Below, in pieces: positions 22,189 to 23,502 of a stretch of DNA of 23,502 bases. Below the pieces are notes generated by a model. The model did not search any database. It was not told where the DNA came from and saw only the letters and a program-made list of their open reading frames with translations. Made by a program: the position numbers and the translations under genes. Each line of letters opens with the position of its first letter. The stretch's first letter is position 1. The stretch comes from JADJNW01 sp046314415 (GTDB lineage: Bacteria; Bacteroidota; Bacteroidia; Chitinophagales; Saprospiraceae). Location: contig JBKBWT010000035.1 in assembly GCA_046314415.1 (NCBI GenBank), positions 1-23,502 on the forward strand, read 5' to 3'.

Positions 22189-23151
22189 TTACATCTTTTT
22201 CAAATTTGCAAATGAATTACGCAGTGTCGCCTCCGGTGTTGGCGTGAGGTCGCGCTCCAGGTAGAAATGTTCTACGCCCGATTTTACCGCTTGCTTTAAA
22301 ATACCGGCAATATCAAACACGCCCGTGCCCGGGTCTGCCATTTTGGAGAACACCGCCATCCATTGATCCGGCGTGCCTCCGTCGCCCGCAAAACGCACCT
22401 TTTCACTGGCATCTTTAATATGTAATAACTTGTAACGACCCGGATAATTTTTTAAATACTGAATCGGATCGCCCCCCGCAGCGCTCATCCAGAAAATATC
22501 CAGCTCAAATTTTACATTTTTCGGATCCGTATTTTTGATTAAATAATCCATCGGAATCTCCCCATTCATCGGCGCATGCTCAAAACCATGATTATGATAC
22601 ACAAATGCCATATCATAAGCCGCCATTGCTTTACCAAAATTACTAAATTCATCCGCCAGTTTTTTATAATGATCCAGCGTTTTACGCTCATTGATATCCG
22701 TAATAGCGGGCAGTACGATATATTTCACCCCCAGCGGCGCCAGGGTTTCACAAGTTTGCTTTAAATTTTTACGTAATGTAATTAAATCAAGATGTATGGA
22801 AGGCGCTTTTAAATTATAGTCCTTCATCATATTCTCTACGTCTTTAATATTATATCCCCAAAAGGCATTTCGTTGGATGCCCAACTGCCCCGCCAGCAGT
22901 TTCCAGCCGTCAATGGTTTCGGGCGCGCTGAATGCATACGGACCAAAAAATTCCACTTCGCGGTAGCCGATCTCACTTAACAATTGCAGCGTTCCTTTCA
23001 AATCCTGATCCGCCATTTTCGGAATCGTAAATAGTTGAACGCCAAAGTTTTTCTTCTTTTTCATTAGCTCATCCATCATGAAATGAGCGAAAGGACTCGC
23101 CGCCAAAGCCGCCAAGCCACTGTGTTTGATGAATTGTCTGCGGTGCCACAT
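22189..23151 (-). CDS. Sugar phosphate isomerase/epimerase-like TIM-barrel protein, Tat-exported
   Basis: This protein of 320 residues from the ATG at 23151 begins MWHRRQFIKHSGLAALAAS, a twin-arginine export signal with RRQFIK. The mature part is a xylose isomerase-like TIM barrel (AP endonuclease family 2 fold). Strand-end motifs carry likely metal ligands: VEFFGPY, SIHLDLI, YHNHGFE, FELDIFW, LLHIKDA and YLERD. Such exported proteins are abundant in Bacteroidota and are thought to act on sugars or cyclitols in the periplasm; the substrate here is unknown. An in-frame ATG at 23172 would add seven residues before the twin arginines and is less likely. The gene shares a bidirectional terminator with the YceI gene and is divergent from a membrane protein gene. 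Confidence 0.86.
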   Translation of the reverse strand: MWHRRQFIKHSGLAALAASPFAHFMMDELMKKKKNFGVQLFTIPKMADQDLKGTLQLLSEIGYREVEFFGPYAFSAPETIDGWKLLAGQLGIQRNAFWGYNIKDVENMMKDYNLKAPSIHLDLITLRKNLKQTCETLAPLGVKYIVLPAITDINERKTLDHYKKLADEFSNFGKAMAAYDMAFVYHNHGFEHAPMNGEIPMDYLIKNTDPKNVKFELDIFWMSAAGGDPIQYLKNYPGRYKLLHIKDASEKVRFAGDGGTPDQWMAVFSKMADPGTGVFDIAGILKQAVKSGVEHFYLERDLTPTPEATLRNSFANLKKM

Positions 23152-23255
23152 GATTGTGTTGTTTTGACACAAATCAAATATTTATTTTTTAAAATTCAAA
23201 AAATATCCGAACTTTGCTTTCGTAAAGTAGTTTACAATATAAACTGAATTAAGAA

Positions 23256-23502
23256 ATGGAACCCGAATTCAGCCGAGAAGAAAGCCTGCGGGTCATCGAC
23301 CAAATGATCGCTCAGGTGAAGCAAAAGCCGCGCCGGATCGATAGTTTATTCACGTTGCTCTGGGGCTATTTGGTTTTTGGGGCGGCAACGTTGCATTGGA
23401 TTTTGTTGCAGCAGCAAGTGTCGCCCGCTACGGCGTCGCTGGTGTGGCTGCTGACTTTAGTCGGGGTGGTCGTTTCCGCTTTTTTGAACCGCCAATTTAA
23501 AG
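23256..23502 (+). CDS. Putative membrane protein, N-terminal part (cut by window end)
   Basis: The first 82 residues are visible. A charged N-terminus (MEPEFSREESLRVIDQMIAQVKQKP) is followed by two hydrophobic segments, about residues 38-53 (LLWGYLVFGAATLHWI) and 60-75 (TASLVWLLTLVGVVVS), separated by QQQVSPA. The opening EESLRxIxxMI followed by an LLWG membrane segment is familiar from uncharacterised inner-membrane proteins of Bacteroidota, but I cannot name a function. The ATG at 23256 lies 104 bp from the divergent isomerase start. No clear promoter box or Shine-Dalgarno sequence is visible. The gene continues past the window. Confidence 0.7.
   Translation, partial: MEPEFSREESLRVIDQMIAQVKQKPRRIDSLFTLLWGYLVFGAATLHWILLQQQVSPATASLVWLLTLVGVVVSAFLNRQFK

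Overview
The window looks like a draft chromosome or metagenome contig from a Bacteroidota bacterium, probably near Saprospiria or Chitinophagia (placement is inference). The evidence is a C-terminal type IX secretion (T9SS) sorting tail on an FG-GAP protein, a 41-residue ribosomal protein THX, a bacterial GH3-type acyl-adenylating enzyme, several TAnnTTTG-type -7 promoter boxes, and few Shine-Dalgarno sequences. A run of 10 Ns at 574-583 shows that the sequence is a scaffold. I see no tRNA, rRNA, CRISPR array, transposase or phage gene.

Layout. (1) 74-3986, minus strand: a three-gene surface-sugar cluster read glycosyltransferase, then UDP-galactopyranose mutase (glf), then a family 1 glycosidase-like protein. 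Both spacers hold a hairpin followed by a U-rich stretch, and the last gene ends inside a 7-bp tandem repeat. (2) 4151-8123: GTP-type PEP carboxykinase (minus, with a clear terminator), divergent from a RamB/ScfR-like regulator (plus). The pairing suggests local control of gluconeogenesis. (3) 8176-12551, minus: a large soluble PAS/GAF histidine kinase and a small lipoprotein with a TonB-C-like domain. (4) 12739-14616, plus: a GH3-family enzyme with a hairpin next to its promoter, then the THX gene with its own promoter and terminator. (5) 14812-16345, plus: a secreted FG-GAP/VCBS protein with a T9SS tail, split by a one-base frameshift. (6) 16290-17003: a gene-free convergent region holding about ten copies of a 21-bp tandem repeat plus degenerate copies. 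(7) 17004-21059, minus: an AraC-type regulator, a 158-bp nested inverted repeat, and a secreted Asp-box propeller protein. (8) 21453-23502: a secreted YceI protein (plus), a bidirectional terminator, a Tat-exported sugar isomerase-like protein (minus), and the start of a membrane protein cut by the window edge.

Most genes are ordinary for the phylum. The signals least explained by gene content are the 21-bp repeat array (16722-16931), the 158-bp nested inverted repeat (17780-17937), the hairpins between the genes of the glf cluster, and the RamB/ScfR-like regulator divergent from PEP carboxykinase. No complete new defence or mobile system is supported.
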